A DNA stretch of 5,326 bases, from assembly GCA_024275615.1 (NCBI GenBank), contig JAJRYU010000433.1, positions 1 to 5,326 on the forward strand, given 5' to 3'. The notes under the pieces were generated by a model. It did no database searches, was not told the origin of the DNA, and saw only the letters and a program-made list of their open reading frames with translations. Both the position numbers and the translations under genes were made by a program. The stretch comes from Planctomycetota bacterium (GTDB lineage: Bacteria > Planctomycetota > GCA-002687715 > DRQF01). This document shows positions 1 through 5,326 of this stretch, one piece after another; within the stretch, counting starts at the first letter, position 1, and each line of letters opens with the position of its first letter.

Positions 1-2
1 CG

Positions 3-500
3 ATGAAGTGCGTCATTCGACCTGTCACAACTGAAGATGCCAAAGCGATCTGCGCGATCTACAATGAACATGTCCTAAGAACGGTCGTGACTTTCGAGGA
101 AGACGTGGTCGGCATCGAAGCCATGAAAAATCGCGTCGAGCGTGTGAGCGAGACGTTTCCTTGGCTTGTTGTCGAGTTTGAGGGTGAAGTCGTGGGTTAT
201 GCCTATGCCACGACCTGGCGCGAACGCATTGCTTATCGCCACACCGTGGAGACTGCCATCTACATCGACCCAAAAGGGCAAGGAAAGGGGTTGGGAGAAG
301 CCCTCTATCGTGCCCTCATTGACGAACTTCGGCAATCCGACTACGACTTTCATTGCGCCTTGGGCGGGATCGCTCTTCCCAACCCGGGGAGCATTGCCTT
401 GCACGAGAAGCTCGGTTTCAAAAAAGTCGCAGAGTTTCCAGAAGTCGGGCGAAAATTTGATCGGTGGATCGACGTCGGTTTCTGGCAGTTGGATCTTTAG
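3..500 (+). CDS. GNAT-family N-acetyltransferase, phosphinothricin/methionine-sulfoximine acetyltransferase-like
   Basis: This is a complete 165-residue protein of the GNAT fold, which transfers an acetyl group from acetyl-CoA to an amine. The opening IRPVTTEDAKAICAIYNEHV (residues 5-24) is the usual start of the PAT/Bar/MddA subgroup. The acetyl-CoA pyrophosphate-binding motif A is Q93-G-K-G-L-G98, fitting Q/R-x-x-G-x-G/A, preceded by the strand ETAIYIDP. Residues 127-139 (NPGSIALHEKLGF) match the conserved N-x-x-S-x-x-L-H-x-x-x-G-F segment, and the tail FDRWIDVGFWQLDL matches the family's closing strand. The length is typical for the family. The ATG at base 3 is favoured because homologues begin only a few residues before the IRP motif, but only two upstream bases are visible, so its ribosome binding site cannot be seen. 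Family members acetylate phosphinothricin, methionine sulfoximine or methionine sulfone. The true substrate here is unknown, and resistance should not be assumed. It is probably cytoplasmic. It ends 176 bases before the next gene, with no terminator evident between them. Confidence 0.93.
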   Translation: MKCVIRPVTTEDAKAICAIYNEHVLRTVVTFEEDVVGIEAMKNRVERVSETFPWLVVEFEGEVVGYAYATTWRERIAYRHTVETAIYIDPKGQGKGLGEALYRALIDELRQSDYDFHCALGGIALPNPGSIALHEKLGFKKVAEFPEVGRKFDRWIDVGFWQLDL

Positions 501-514
501 GGCGATCTGATCAT

Positions 515-541
515 GACCGCGAGGTCGGTCTCGAGTGACCG
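515..541. repeat. Alternating inverted repeats GACCG / CGGTC / GACCG
   Basis: GACCG at 515-519, its reverse complement CGGTC at 526-530, and GACCG again at 537-541 are spaced exactly 11 bases start to start. The middle copy can pair with either neighbour, giving two mutually exclusive 5-bp stems with 6-base loops (CGAGGT or TCGAGT). The outer copies also form a direct repeat, TGACCG at 514-519 and 536-541, 22 bases apart (about two helical turns). This could be a small operator or a short RNA switch, but 5-bp elements can arise by chance, so function is uncertain. Confidence 0.35.
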
Positions 542-663
542 TCAATGCGTTCATCTCTCCAGTGAGATCCGCCAAAACCCAATCCGCGAGATTTCTTTGA
601 ACTTCGGCCGGTCAGGTGCGTCAGAGGGTGAACAGAGGCTCCGTTGGCTCTTTCTGCAGCGTT

Positions 664-668
664 AAAGG
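664..668 (+). promoter_or_regulatory. Ribosome binding site of the macroglobulin gene
   Basis: AAAGG lies 8 bases before the ATG at 677, a normal Shine-Dalgarno spacing. It supports that ATG over GTG (668) or TTG (674) just upstream in the same frame. The hydrophobic signal peptide that follows directly from 677 also fits this start. Confidence 0.6.
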
Positions 669-676
669 TGTTATTG

Positions 677-742
677 ATGACCAAGCTCACACTGATACTC
701 GTTTGTTTCCTCGTCCTTTTTCCGGTTTTCATGGCAGGCGGT
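677..742 (+). other. Signal peptide of the macroglobulin (residues 1-22)
   Basis: A short positive N-region (MTK) is followed by a hydrophobic core, LTLILVCFLVLFPVFM, and then A20-G-G22 before the charged D23-S24. Cleavage after Gly22 (A-x-G) or Ala20 is plausible, consistent with Sec export by signal peptidase I. The only cysteine is C10, inside the hydrophobic core and preceded by Val, so it is not a lipobox. The exact cleavage site is inferred by eye. Confidence 0.75.
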
Positions 743-3700
743 GATTCTGTTTTTGAACAGGAAGAATTGCAGCGTGCTGACAAGGAATTCAGCGAACACT
801 CCTACAAGCCGGCTTTGGCGTCCTATCGGAAGATCCTCATAGGCCAAAACCAGAGCCAAGACCACCGAGGACATGCAGCTCGCCGTATCGGCTTGTGTTT
901 GGAGAGGCTCCAAAAATGGGACGAGTCGCTCCGTCACTTGAAGGACACGGCCAGCGGATTTGCGGGTTCGATTTGGCACGGGCGACTTTTGGCTCTTGAA
1001 GGTGCTATTCGTCTACGCATGCCTCACTATTACTACAAAAAAGGCGAGGTGATTAGCCGAAATCGTTGGATCCAGGGGGCAAGCTATCACTACAGCTACT
1101 ATGACGATGTCGTAGCCGGCCTGAAGGTCTTGGAACAAGCCAGGAAACTCTACTCTCCGTATTTGCCGAATTGGTCGCCGGGCATGACAACACTCAGTGA
1201 CAGTGAGAGGGCCCTTCGTGCAGATGAGTTTTCGGAGATTTGTTTAAATATGGCCTCGGGTCTGGAAGCGCATCGCCAACAAAAAGGAGGGCTTCATGGT
1301 ATCAAAGTCGCTCCCGACGTAGTCAAGGACTTAGACAAGCACAAGATAGGCCTTGAATTTGGCCGTGATCCCCAAAGTTGGTTCCAAGCGGCGCAGGAAC
1401 TTTGCAAGAGGTATAGGCTCACTAATCGCGAAGCGCTCGCTCACTACATGGAAGCGATGTTCTGTCGCCGGCTCTTGGACAACTTGAACGTTTCCTCAGT
1501 CAAGTATGACAATGGCAAGTACTCGACACAGTGCCGGTTCGGTGGCACCGAAGAGAAACCGAGGTTCATCAAGCTTCCTGCAGCGTCAAATCCATTCCTG
1601 CTTCTCAGGAAATTGATCAAGGACTTCCCCAAATCTCTGGTTGCCGACGACGCCACTTACGTCTTGGCGGCGTTGCAAGACAGTCATGCGCTCCATGTCG
1701 AAGCTCTAGGGACAGCCGAAGGTTTTGCCAAGCGGTTCCCGAAGAGCCCTTGGCGCTCTGATATCCTAGCCCTGGCGCAGGAGATTACTCATCCGCGGCT
1801 TGAGATCGAAAACCTCCACATCTTTCAACCTGACCAGGAAATCAAATTGGATGTTTCCTCAAGGAACATCAAAGAACTCGAGGTAAATGCCTACGAAATT
1901 GACCTCGGAGCTATCTATCGGAATCGCAGTTTCTTGAAGAAACGTGGCACGTACTTCTCCAATGTGGCCGCTCTTGTGACCGCCGCAAAAGGCAAATATG
2001 TCAACCGCCGCCGCCCAGCTTACACGGGACGTTTCGTAACGGGGGACGAAGGCAAACACTTGCCCAACGATGGCCTTGCTTCACTAGTCCTGCCCGAGGT
2101 CGGTGCCTACATCGTTGAATTCTCAACGGAGGAGTCCCTGTTGCGAACCCTCGTTGTGGTCTCAAAAATCGCCATTGTCCGCAAGACGACAGATGTCGAA
2201 ACGATCGTCTATGTGGCTCGCGCTAAGGACGGCAAACCGATCGCAAACACACCGGTCTTGGTTCGCCAGCGTCATCGTGCCAAGGGACTCTTGGGCTGGT
2301 ATGACAAGATGACCTATGACTGGGGCGAGACGACGGACGATGGAACCGTCGCTCGCAAGCACGCCAAGTCTGGTGGCCAATATATCTATATCGAGGCATT
2401 TGCCCAGGATGGCAAAAACTATGCTTTGACCACGGTTAGTTCAAGCTATCCCCGTTCGGCAAGTAGCAAGGCCGTTCTCTATGGATTCACCGATCGTCCA
2501 GTCTATCGCCCCGCGCAAACGATCCAGTTCGTCGGCAACATGCGACTTCGCAAGGGAGAAGACTACATCAACTTGGCGGATGAATATTTTGGCGTCACGA
2601 TTACCGACCCTAAGGGCAACAAGATCTTTGATCAGGTTCTTAAGTCTGGGGAGTTTGGTGTTGTTGCCGGTTCCATCACCGTTGGCGAAGAACCACCACT
2701 GGGAAGTTACACTGTCGGTTACCGCCACAAGAATCGTTGGATTGGTAGTCATAGATTTCGCATCGAAGAGTACAAGAAACCTGAGTTCGAGGTGATTGTA
2801 AATGGACCGGAAGAGGCCATTCGTGCCGGTGACAAGTTTCAAGCCAAAATACATGGCGAATACTACTTTGGTGGCGGTGTGGCCCAAGCCAAAGTCAATT
2901 GGCGTGTGTACCGTGAAGGCTACTATCCCAGTTTCAATCTGAAGGAACCCTACTCTTTTTTGTACGGCAATCGTAAACCGTCACGGCGGCGTGGCGGCAG
3001 GCGCCGGCCGAATCGAGAGCTCGTCGCTCAAGGGATGGGTGTCACCGATGCTCTGGGGGATTTGGCACTCGACATCGACTCGAAACCTTGGCAAGCAAAA
3101 TACGCCGACGCCGATCACAGATTCGTCATTGAAGCCGACATGACAGACCTCTCACGACGCACAATTTCTGGTTCAGGAGAAATCTTGGCACCTCGCCGGG
3201 GCCTCTTTGCCCACGTAACCGCCAACCGAGGATTCTACCGTGTCGGCGAAAAATCGAGTTTCGAAATTCGTTTGCAGAAACCCGACGGAAGCCCGGCTGC
3301 GTCCAATGGACAAATTCTCATCTATCGTGTGACGTCCCGAGAGAACGGCGACAAGATCGAAGAAGTTCGCTCTCAGTTCTTAGCCGCTGAAGCTAAGACG
3401 AATAAGTCAGGGTTGGGCACGTTTGAATGGAAAACCGATTCGCCAGGTCGATTTGTTGTTCGCTATGTTACCCAGGATCGTTGGGGTGAAGCTGTCATTG
3501 GCGAAATCCATGTGTGGGTGACTTCTCCCGAATATCGGGCCAACGAATTTCAGCTTAACAATCTGGAAATCGTCACGGACAAGAGTGAGTATCGTCCCGG
3601 CGAGGACGCGTTCTTGATGATCAACTGCCAATTCCCAGATTCCCATGTCTTGGTCACGCTCGAAGCTGAACGTAATGTGTTTTCCTACAAGGTTCTCAAG

Positions 3701-5326
3701 ATGAACGGCAAGACAGCCGTCATGACCTTGCCGATCCTGAAGTCTTACACACCTAAGATATTTGTTACTGTGACGATGATTCATGGCGGCCAATTTTATG
3801 TTTCATCTCGAGAGATATTCGTGCCGCCGACTCACAAGTTCATGGACGTCAGCATGCGATTTGACAAGGCGTCCTATCTCCCAGGAGAGATGGCAACTCT
3901 GTCTGTTGAGAGTCGCAACGAGCAAGGTGATGGCATCCCGGCGCAATTCGCCTTGCGAGTCATGGACCAGTCGATCTCCTACATTGCACGGGACAACACA
4001 GCAGACATCAGAAGATTCTTCTATGGTACCAGGCGCGCGTATTACGGTGGATCTCAATGGAACAGTATCACGACAAATTCGGCGATGTTCTATTTTGGTG
4101 GCCACCTCGTTCGCAATCGGCCCTGGAAGAAGTATCGCAGACACGGCATGCCTCCCGGATACAGTTTGGACCTTTCTCTGCCGGGAAGGCTCTACGATGG
4201 CCGACGCTCGGGCAAGAAAGGGCAGTGGGATTTTGCGCAAGGTCTTCTTGATTCGGGAGACTTCGATGAGGCTCCTGAAGAGGAAGGACTTGAGGAAGAC
4301 GCCGAAGCCTCCATGGATGACTTCGCCAAGGGTGGTGGTAGCGTGGCATTGAGGTCTGAGGAAAAAGCCGCGAGATCTCCATCCAGGACAGCTCCCACCA
4401 AGAAAATGAGAAGCCGCAGGGGATTCGTCGGGAACGAGGCGAAGATGGGTGACAGTGCGGATCTTGGCATGGGCGAGGAACCGGCGATTCGCCAAAACTT
4501 TAGCGATCTCGCTCAGTGGCAAGCTCGCCTGCGAACAGACAACAATGGCAAAGCTTCACTGCGATTCAAATTTCCCGATAGCCTCACGACCTGGGTGGCC
4601 ACGGCAAGAGGGTTGACCAAGGACACTTTGGTTGGAACAGCTGAGACTGAGGTCAAGACGACAAAGAACATCTTGGTGCGCTTGCAGGCCCCTCGATTCT
4701 TTACTGAACGGGACGAGATCTTGGTGAGCGGAATTGTCAGCAACAAGTTCGACCTCGCCATGAAAGTAACAGTCAGTCTTGCTCTTAAGGGTGATACACT
4801 CGCCGTATCCACGCCACTTTCCAAGGAAATCGAGATTGCTGCAAAAAGTGAAGTCCGGATTGACTGGTTGACCAAGGTTGAACGTTCTGGAAATGCTCAG
4901 ATCTTGTTGAAGGCCCTTTGCGCCCGGGAAAGCGATGCCATGCGCATGGATTTTCCAGTCTTGGCCTACGGCATCGACAAAGTTGTGACCAAAACTCGTG
5001 TTCTCAGAGAAGATGATGAGAGAGTCTCTTTCCCTATTGAAGTGCCTTCTGAACGTCGCATAGGAACGACGGAAATGGAATTGACCTTGTCACCGTCGGT
5101 GGCAAGCACACTTCTAGAAGCATTGCCCTACTTGATCGAGTATCCCTACGGCTGCACCGAGCAAACGATGAGTCGTTTTCTGCCAGCAGTGATGGTGGCG
5201 AGAACCTTGAAAGATATGGGAATCTCCTTGGACGAGATTGCCGCCAGGCGAAAAGACCTAGCCAACCGCGAAAAGCTGAACATTCGCAACTTGGTTCCCG
5301 TCTACGAGCAATACGAGTTGGATGCG
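677..5326 (+). CDS. Bacterial alpha-2-macroglobulin with N-terminal TPR-like region, 3' end cut by window
   Basis: The frame is open for 1550 codons from ATG 677 to the window edge without a stop, so the protein is partial at its C-terminus. A2M proteins are large exported protease inhibitors: a protease cuts the bait segment, the molecule collapses around it, and an activated Cys-Gln thioester binds the attacker. Visible in order are a signal peptide (1-22), a TPR-like helical region (about 25-372), and MG-type beta domains with recurring strand motifs: DRPVYRP at 606-612, EYKKPEFEV at 698-706, NRGFYRVGE at 849-857, DKSEYRPGE at 968-976 and DKASYLPGE at 1063-1071. These are followed by a charged bait-like segment (about 1146-1270), F1275-SDLAQW-1281, PDSLTTW ending at W1306, and GCTEQ at 1492-1496 with Cys1493 and Gln1496 both present. 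E. coli YfhM (about 1650 residues) has about 300 fewer residues before its thioester; the N-terminal repeat region accounts for the difference. By analogy some 400-470 residues are missing here. The nearby pbpC partner typical of some bacterial A2Ms is not seen upstream; downstream is out of view. Family assignment is very secure; the protease target is unknown. Confidence 0.95.
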   Translation, partial: MTKLTLILVCFLVLFPVFMAGGDSVFEQEELQRADKEFSEHSYKPALASYRKILIGQNQSQDHRGHAARRIGLCLERLQKWDESLRHLKDTASGFAGSIWHGRLLALEGAIRLRMPHYYYKKGEVISRNRWIQGASYHYSYYDDVVAGLKVLEQARKLYSPYLPNWSPGMTTLSDSERALRADEFSEICLNMASGLEAHRQQKGGLHGIKVAPDVVKDLDKHKIGLEFGRDPQSWFQAAQELCKRYRLTNREALAHYMEAMFCRRLLDNLNVSSVKYDNGKYSTQCRFGGTEEKPRFIKLPAASNPFLLLRKLIKDFPKSLVADDATYVLAALQDSHALHVEALGTAEGFAKRFPKSPWRSDILALAQEITHPRLEIENLHIFQPDQEIKLDVSSRNIKELEVNAYEIDLGAIYRNRSFLKKRGTYFSNVAALVTAAKGKYVNRRRPAYTGRFVTGDEGKHLPNDGLASLVLPEVGAYIVEFSTEESLLRTLVVVSKIAIVRKTTDVETIVYVARAKDGKPIANTPVLVRQRHRAKGLLGWYDKMTYDWGETTDDGTVARKHAKSGGQYIYIEAFAQDGKNYALTTVSSSYPRSASSKAVLYGFTDRPVYRPAQTIQFVGNMRLRKGEDYINLADEYFGVTITDPKGNKIFDQVLKSGEFGVVAGSITVGEEPPLGSYTVGYRHKNRWIGSHRFRIEEYKKPEFEVIVNGPEEAIRAGDKFQAKIHGEYYFGGGVAQAKVNWRVYREGYYPSFNLKEPYSFLYGNRKPSRRRGGRRRPNRELVAQGMGVTDALGDLALDIDSKPWQAKYADADHRFVIEADMTDLSRRTISGSGEILAPRRGLFAHVTANRGFYRVGEKSSFEIRLQKPDGSPAASNGQILIYRVTSRENGDKIEEVRSQFLAAEAKTNKSGLGTFEWKTDSPGRFVVRYVTQDRWGEAVIGEIHVWVTSPEYRANEFQLNNLEIVTDKSEYRPGEDAFLMINCQFPDSHVLVTLEAERNVFSYKVLKMNGKTAVMTLPILKSYTPKIFVTVTMIHGGQFYVSSREIFVPPTHKFMDVSMRFDKASYLPGEMATLSVESRNEQGDGIPAQFALRVMDQSISYIARDNTADIRRFFYGTRRAYYGGSQWNSITTNSAMFYFGGHLVRNRPWKKYRRHGMPPGYSLDLSLPGRLYDGRRSGKKGQWDFAQGLLDSGDFDEAPEEEGLEEDAEASMDDFAKGGGSVALRSEEKAARSPSRTAPTKKMRSRRGFVGNEAKMGDSADLGMGEEPAIRQNFSDLAQWQARLRTDNNGKASLRFKFPDSLTTWVATARGLTKDTLVGTAETEVKTTKNILVRLQAPRFFTERDEILVSGIVSNKFDLAMKVTVSLALKGDTLAVSTPLSKEIEIAAKSEVRIDWLTKVERSGNAQILLKALCARESDAMRMDFPVLAYGIDKVVTKTRVLREDDERVSFPIEVPSERRIGTTEMELTLSPSVASTLLEALPYLIEYPYGCTEQTMSRFLPAVMVARTLKDMGISLDEIAARRKDLANREKLNIRNLVPVYEQYELDA
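749..1792 (+). other. N-terminal TPR-like helical region of the macroglobulin (about residues 25-372)
   Basis: Residues 25-95 show the TPR pattern: a small-residue-spaced helix pair, ADKEFSEHSYKPALASYRKI, followed by ARRIGLCLERLQKWDESLRHL. A second helical stretch at about 299-371 includes FPKSLVADDATYVLAALQ and AKRFPKSPWRSDILALA, which resemble TPR units of outer-membrane assembly and tol-pal-type proteins. Between them lies a Tyr-rich patch (residues 118-142, seven Tyr in 25) of unclear fold. Such repeats usually mediate protein-protein contact, so this part may anchor the inhibitor to another envelope component. The assignment is by pattern only, and the exact repeat number is uncertain. 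Confidence 0.6.
2972..3016 (+). other. Arg-rich loop within an early macroglobulin domain (residues 766-780)
   Basis: Eight arginines and one lysine fall within 15 residues (R766, R770-772, R775-777, R780), interrupted by Gly-Gly and Pro. The stretch sits about 60 residues after the EYKKPEFEV motif, inside what should be an MG3-type beta sandwich. It is likely an exposed loop insertion between strands. It would be an obvious target for trypsin-like proteases or could bind polyanions. Both uses are inferred. Confidence 0.6.
4112..4486 (+). other. Putative bait region of the macroglobulin (about residues 1146-1270)
   Basis: This low-complexity segment lies between the MG6-like domain (ALRVMDQSISYI, D1097) and the conserved F-x-D-x-A-x-W / PDSLTTW signature, the position of the protease-sensitive bait in bacterial A2Ms. 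It starts Gly/Tyr/Arg-rich. It then has an acidic block at residues 1195-1215 (12 Asp/Glu in 21), a GGG at about 1219-1221, and a basic block at 1226-1248 (nine Arg/Lys, two Glu). It ends with a Met/Gly/acidic stretch. Little regular structure is expected. Its boundaries are estimated by eye. Many Arg/Lys sites would suit trypsin-like attack. Confidence 0.7.
5150..5164 (+). other. Thioester motif GCTEQ of the macroglobulin (residues 1492-1496)
   Basis: Cys1493 and Gln1496 are the pair that form the internal beta-cysteinyl-gamma-glutamyl thioester in A2Ms and complement C3-type proteins (motif C-x-E-Q). Both residues are present, as is the usual preceding Pro-Tyr-Gly, so this copy belongs to the thioester-competent class, unlike E. 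coli YfaS, which lacks the motif. The following helix (MSRFLPAVMVARTLK) is the start of the alpha-helical thioester domain, of which about 50 residues fall in the window. Confidence 0.95.

Larger units (their letters stand above)
501..676. other. Intergenic region between acetyltransferase and macroglobulin genes
   Basis: There is no credible coding sequence here. The frame of the downstream gene is closed by a TGA at 629-631 and offers no ATG before 677. I see three alternating complementary 5-mers at 515-541 and two weak stem-loops (ATCTC/GAGAT at 553-568 and AATC/GATT at 581-593). None is followed by a T-tract, so no intrinsic terminator is supported. A TTGAAC at 597-602 lacks a matching -10 box at normal spacing, so I do not call a promoter. 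Whether the macroglobulin gene has its own promoter or is read through from the acetyltransferase is unresolved. Confidence 0.7.

Noticed and set aside
75..575. 166-residue open frame antisense to the acetyltransferase
   Set aside because: The sense strand encodes a complete GNAT protein with its conserved motifs; the antisense product resembles no family I recognise.
553..593. Stem-loops ATCTC/GAGAT and AATC/GATT as an intrinsic terminator
   Set aside because: The stems are only 4-5 bp, are not GC-rich and are not followed by a run of T.
597..625. TTGAAC as a -35 box of a promoter
   Set aside because: The bases at the expected -10 position (GTCAGA around 620) do not resemble TATAAT, so a sigma-70 promoter is not supported.
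704..709. Cys10 as a lipoprotein attachment cysteine
   Set aside because: The residue before it is Val, which lipoboxes do not allow, and only six residues of hydrophobic core precede it.
511..783. 90-residue minus-strand open frame covering the intergenic gap
   Set aside because: It runs over the ribosome binding site and signal peptide of the macroglobulin, shows low-complexity Ser/Arg-rich composition, and has no domain.
3783..4352. 189-residue open frame on the plus strand in another frame
   Set aside because: It overlaps the continuous macroglobulin frame, which carries conserved motifs on both sides. The alternate frame has none and reads as an Arg/Ser-rich shadow.
3803..4522. 239-residue open frame on the minus strand
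   Set aside because: It lies wholly inside the macroglobulin frame, across its MG6-bait portion. It has no recognisable motif, and its composition is what antisense of that region gives.

Overview
The window holds two forward-strand protein genes and a 176-base gap. Neither gene is spoilt by a frameshift. The sequence is chromosomal bacterial DNA of roughly balanced GC content. I see no tRNA, rRNA, mobile element or CRISPR array. The large protein, a signal-peptide-bearing alpha-2-macroglobulin (A2M) with a long helical repeat region ahead of its macroglobulin domains, recalls planctomycetes and related environmental Gram-negative bacteria. That placement is a family-level impression and not a demonstrated one.

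Layout: bases 3-500 encode a complete 165-residue GNAT acetyltransferase of the phosphinothricin/methionine-sulfoximine acetyltransferase type. Bases 501-676 are non-coding. They contain three alternating complementary 5-mers that could form competing short hairpins, no convincing terminator, and a Shine-Dalgarno-like AAAGG just before the next gene. Bases 677-5326 are one uninterrupted reading frame of 1550 codons that runs off the right edge.

The large gene encodes a bacterial alpha-2-macroglobulin. In order it has a signal peptide (about residues 1-22), a TPR-like helical region (about 25-372), a series of macroglobulin (MG) beta-sandwich domains carrying the characteristic 'DRPVYRP'-type strand motifs, a long low-complexity charged segment in the bait-region position (about 1146-1270), the A2M domain signature (PDSLTTW), and an intact thioester motif GCTEQ at residues 1492-1496. 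The window ends about 54 residues after the thioester, so most of the thioester domain and the C-terminal receptor-like domain lie outside.

The predicted job of the large protein is a suicide protease trap in the periplasm or on the cell surface: cleavage in the bait segment would trigger conformational collapse and covalent capture through the thioester. Nothing in the sequence links the acetyltransferase functionally to it; they are merely codirectional neighbours. The most distinctive points are the charge-segregated bait insert, a separate Arg-rich loop in an early MG domain, the N-terminal repeat fusion and the absence of a lipobox.
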